A stretch of 64,000 nt of DNA, taken from positions 15,971,001-16,035,000 of the forward strand of contig NC_092566.1 in the NCBI RefSeq assembly GCF_037975245.1, read 5' to 3'. This DNA comes from Apostichopus japonicus (taxonomy: Eukaryota > Echinodermata > Holothuroidea > Aspidochirotida > Stichopodidae). Below, one piece after another: positions 62,501-64,000 of the stretch. The position numbers were made by a program, and so were the translations under genes. Within the stretch, counting starts at the first letter, position 1, and each line of letters begins with the position of its first letter. The notes beneath the pieces were generated by a model. It was given only the letters and a program-made list of their open reading frames with translations. It had not been told where the DNA came from and did no database searches.

Positions 62501-64000
62501 TTTTAATTAGTTTCTAATTATGGCCAATTACAAACACACAAAAGCTATTATATAAAATAGTTTTACAGTTTCGTTTAGAACAAGAGTTGTTCCTATGATA
62601 ATTACTAATTCCAACGTACACAAATAAGTCGTCTTGAAAAAGAAAAAAAAAACGAAATTAGGAAACAATAACATGGGACATGTCGCATAAATTATTACTT
62701 TATATGTACAAAACGAAAGAGTAAACATACGGAAAATAAATATTAAAAGATGTTGAAATAAAAAGTTAATATTTTTTTGTAATAATAACACATATAATAA
62801 CAATAATTCTCTTCTTTCATTGTAAAACATCTATTATGATTGTTTTTGCATTTTTTATTCTGTTTGTCTTCTTTTTTTGTTTGTTTTGTTTTCTTCCTCC
62901 TTTTGTGTAACCCATTTCTCTCAAATAATTCTAAGCTTTTATCTTTTCATATTTCAAATGTTGAATACATCATGATTTGGAAAACAAAAATTATGCTGTA
63001 AGGCAAATTAACTTTGGCAGAAAGTGACAGACAGAAAAAACAAAGAAAGAAAGAAAAAAGAAAAGAGAGAAGACGGACGTGAAAAAGAAACGAGTCTTCA
63101 AAACTTTATCTTTTCTTCTGTTTCACCGAGAAGCTTTGAAAGCATGAACAGAAAAACAAACAAAGAAACAAATAACCCCCCAAAAATCCTAAGGCAACTT
63201 AGAAACATTTTTAATAGATGCGGTGAAATCAAAATTCGTGATCGACTTTTGTGACTCTACGGGTCAGACCACGGAGCATTTTAATTTTTAACATAAACAT
63301 ATTATAAAGCTGAAAATGTGGTAGGAAAATCCAACTCAAAGGGGTAATTACCAGTTTCTAATCAACTCTTGAAGACAAAAGTATTGTCAGAAAATCTTTG
63401 AAAGGAGAATGTGACCATGTTAGATTTTAATTTCAAAGGTACATGCAATAAAAAAAGTGGGTGAAAAAAACTATGATTCTTGGACTAGATGGTTGAATAG
63501 GTTGTACCTGATCTCTATTTTGAGGGGAAAAAATGATATTTTTTCCGGGGGGGGGGGGGGGGTTTGAGAAGGGGATGGTGGAATTTTGAAAATTCTTGTA
63601 GCCAATTGTTTAACAGGTTTTACCTGGTCTTCTCTTTGAAAATTTTCAACTAATTTTCTGGAATTTTAGAATTCTAAGAAAAAACCCTTTTTTCTTAAAA
63701 CATTAAGCTAAAGTTAAATGCAATCTATAATCACTGTTGATGTTTACACATACATACACCTGTATCCATTAACGACTGGAAATATATATACGAAACGTTG
63801 GTTCAAGTTACACTTCCAAAATAACTTCCTTTTTACCCCCAGGGCCAGGTCAATAAACAAAATTGATCGAAATCCAACGTAAAGTTACAAAATCATACCA
63901 CACACTTGAAACTTTCTGCCCATATATATTTGATATGCCTCTCAATTTCTTACACACTCCTTAACTTTATTTTTTATTTTTTGCAATGAAAACGGGAGGC
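59511..64000. other. Gene-free intergenic DNA
   Basis: AT-rich, with G-runs (about 59800-59812, 63546-63562), a GTAC-rich repeat (61262-62215) and an A/G-rich patch near 63020-63090 that gives a Lys/Glu-rich frame. I see no exon with conserved sequence on either strand. Confidence 0.45.
61262..62215. repeat. GTACT/AGTAC-rich interspersed repeat
   Basis: It starts near CAGTGGTGTAGTCC, with dense TACTCGGTACT / AGTACTTGGTAC words at 61285-61500, 61725-61800 and 62175-62213. It could be one decayed DNA transposon with palindromic ends or independent low-complexity patches. Confidence 0.35.

Noticed and set aside
63024-63254. 76-codon Lys/Glu-rich plus frame
   Set aside because: It begins in an A/G simple-sequence patch and has no splice context or family motif.

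Overview
This window is animal nuclear DNA. It has long introns with GT-AG splice sites, AT-rich non-coding sequence, many simple repeats and tRNA-derived SINE-like repeats. The conserved proteins are metazoan. Scattered 'taggccta' and 'tactgtac' words and the degree of protein divergence from vertebrates suggest a deuterostome invertebrate, probably an echinoderm and perhaps a sea cucumber; that taxon is inference. There is no bacterial operon, CRISPR array or prophage.

Layout. (1) 172-19778, minus strand: 5' two-fifths of a sphingosine-1-phosphate lyase gene (SGPL1), six exons seen, 3' end beyond the left edge, one expected exon not found. Its introns are full of ACTGTA/TACAGT words, a triplicated 69-bp repeat and several hairpins. 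(2) 19.8-27.7 kb: SGPL1 promoter, then gene-free DNA with at least two short DNA transposons that still show target-site duplications (20380-20815 and 21508-21901) and a SINE fragment. (3) 27734-29724, minus: a complete two-exon ELOVL-type very-long-chain fatty-acid elongase. (4) 31183-37770, plus: a multi-exon gene ending in a Ulp1/SENP-type (C48) cysteine protease domain followed by a PHD finger; it starts head-to-head with the elongase across a CRE-rich promoter. (5) 37766-38849: a foldback-type transposon inserted at the stop codon of that gene, flanked by a 9-bp target duplication. (6) 39.25-40.91 kb: a 114-118 bp satellite array. (7) 41.75-46.45 kb: a promoter and 5' exon related, in inverted orientation, to the promoter at 30.9 kb; then a frame-broken Cys/His-rich gene and a long tandemly duplicated 3' region. 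(8) 46.5-51.7 kb: gene-poor DNA with promoter-like patches and a strong hairpin. (9) 51791-57607, plus: the complete coding region of RNA polymerase III subunit RPC4 (POLR3D), eight coding exons, with a SINE in one intron and a Penelope-type hammerhead-like relic in another. (10) 57.6-64 kb: POLR3D 3' UTR and gene-free DNA with a GTAC-rich repeat.

Function. SGPL1 and the elongase are both ER-membrane lipid enzymes (sphingolipid breakdown and acyl-chain elongation), but on separate transcription units. POLR3D is housekeeping. The least ordinary part is 30.6-46.5 kb: a protease-PHD gene, inverted copies of one promoter module, a foldback element, a satellite array and a decayed zinc-binding gene side by side. 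No single new system is proven; the best leads are the protease-PHD gene with its duplicated promoter and the foldback insertion.
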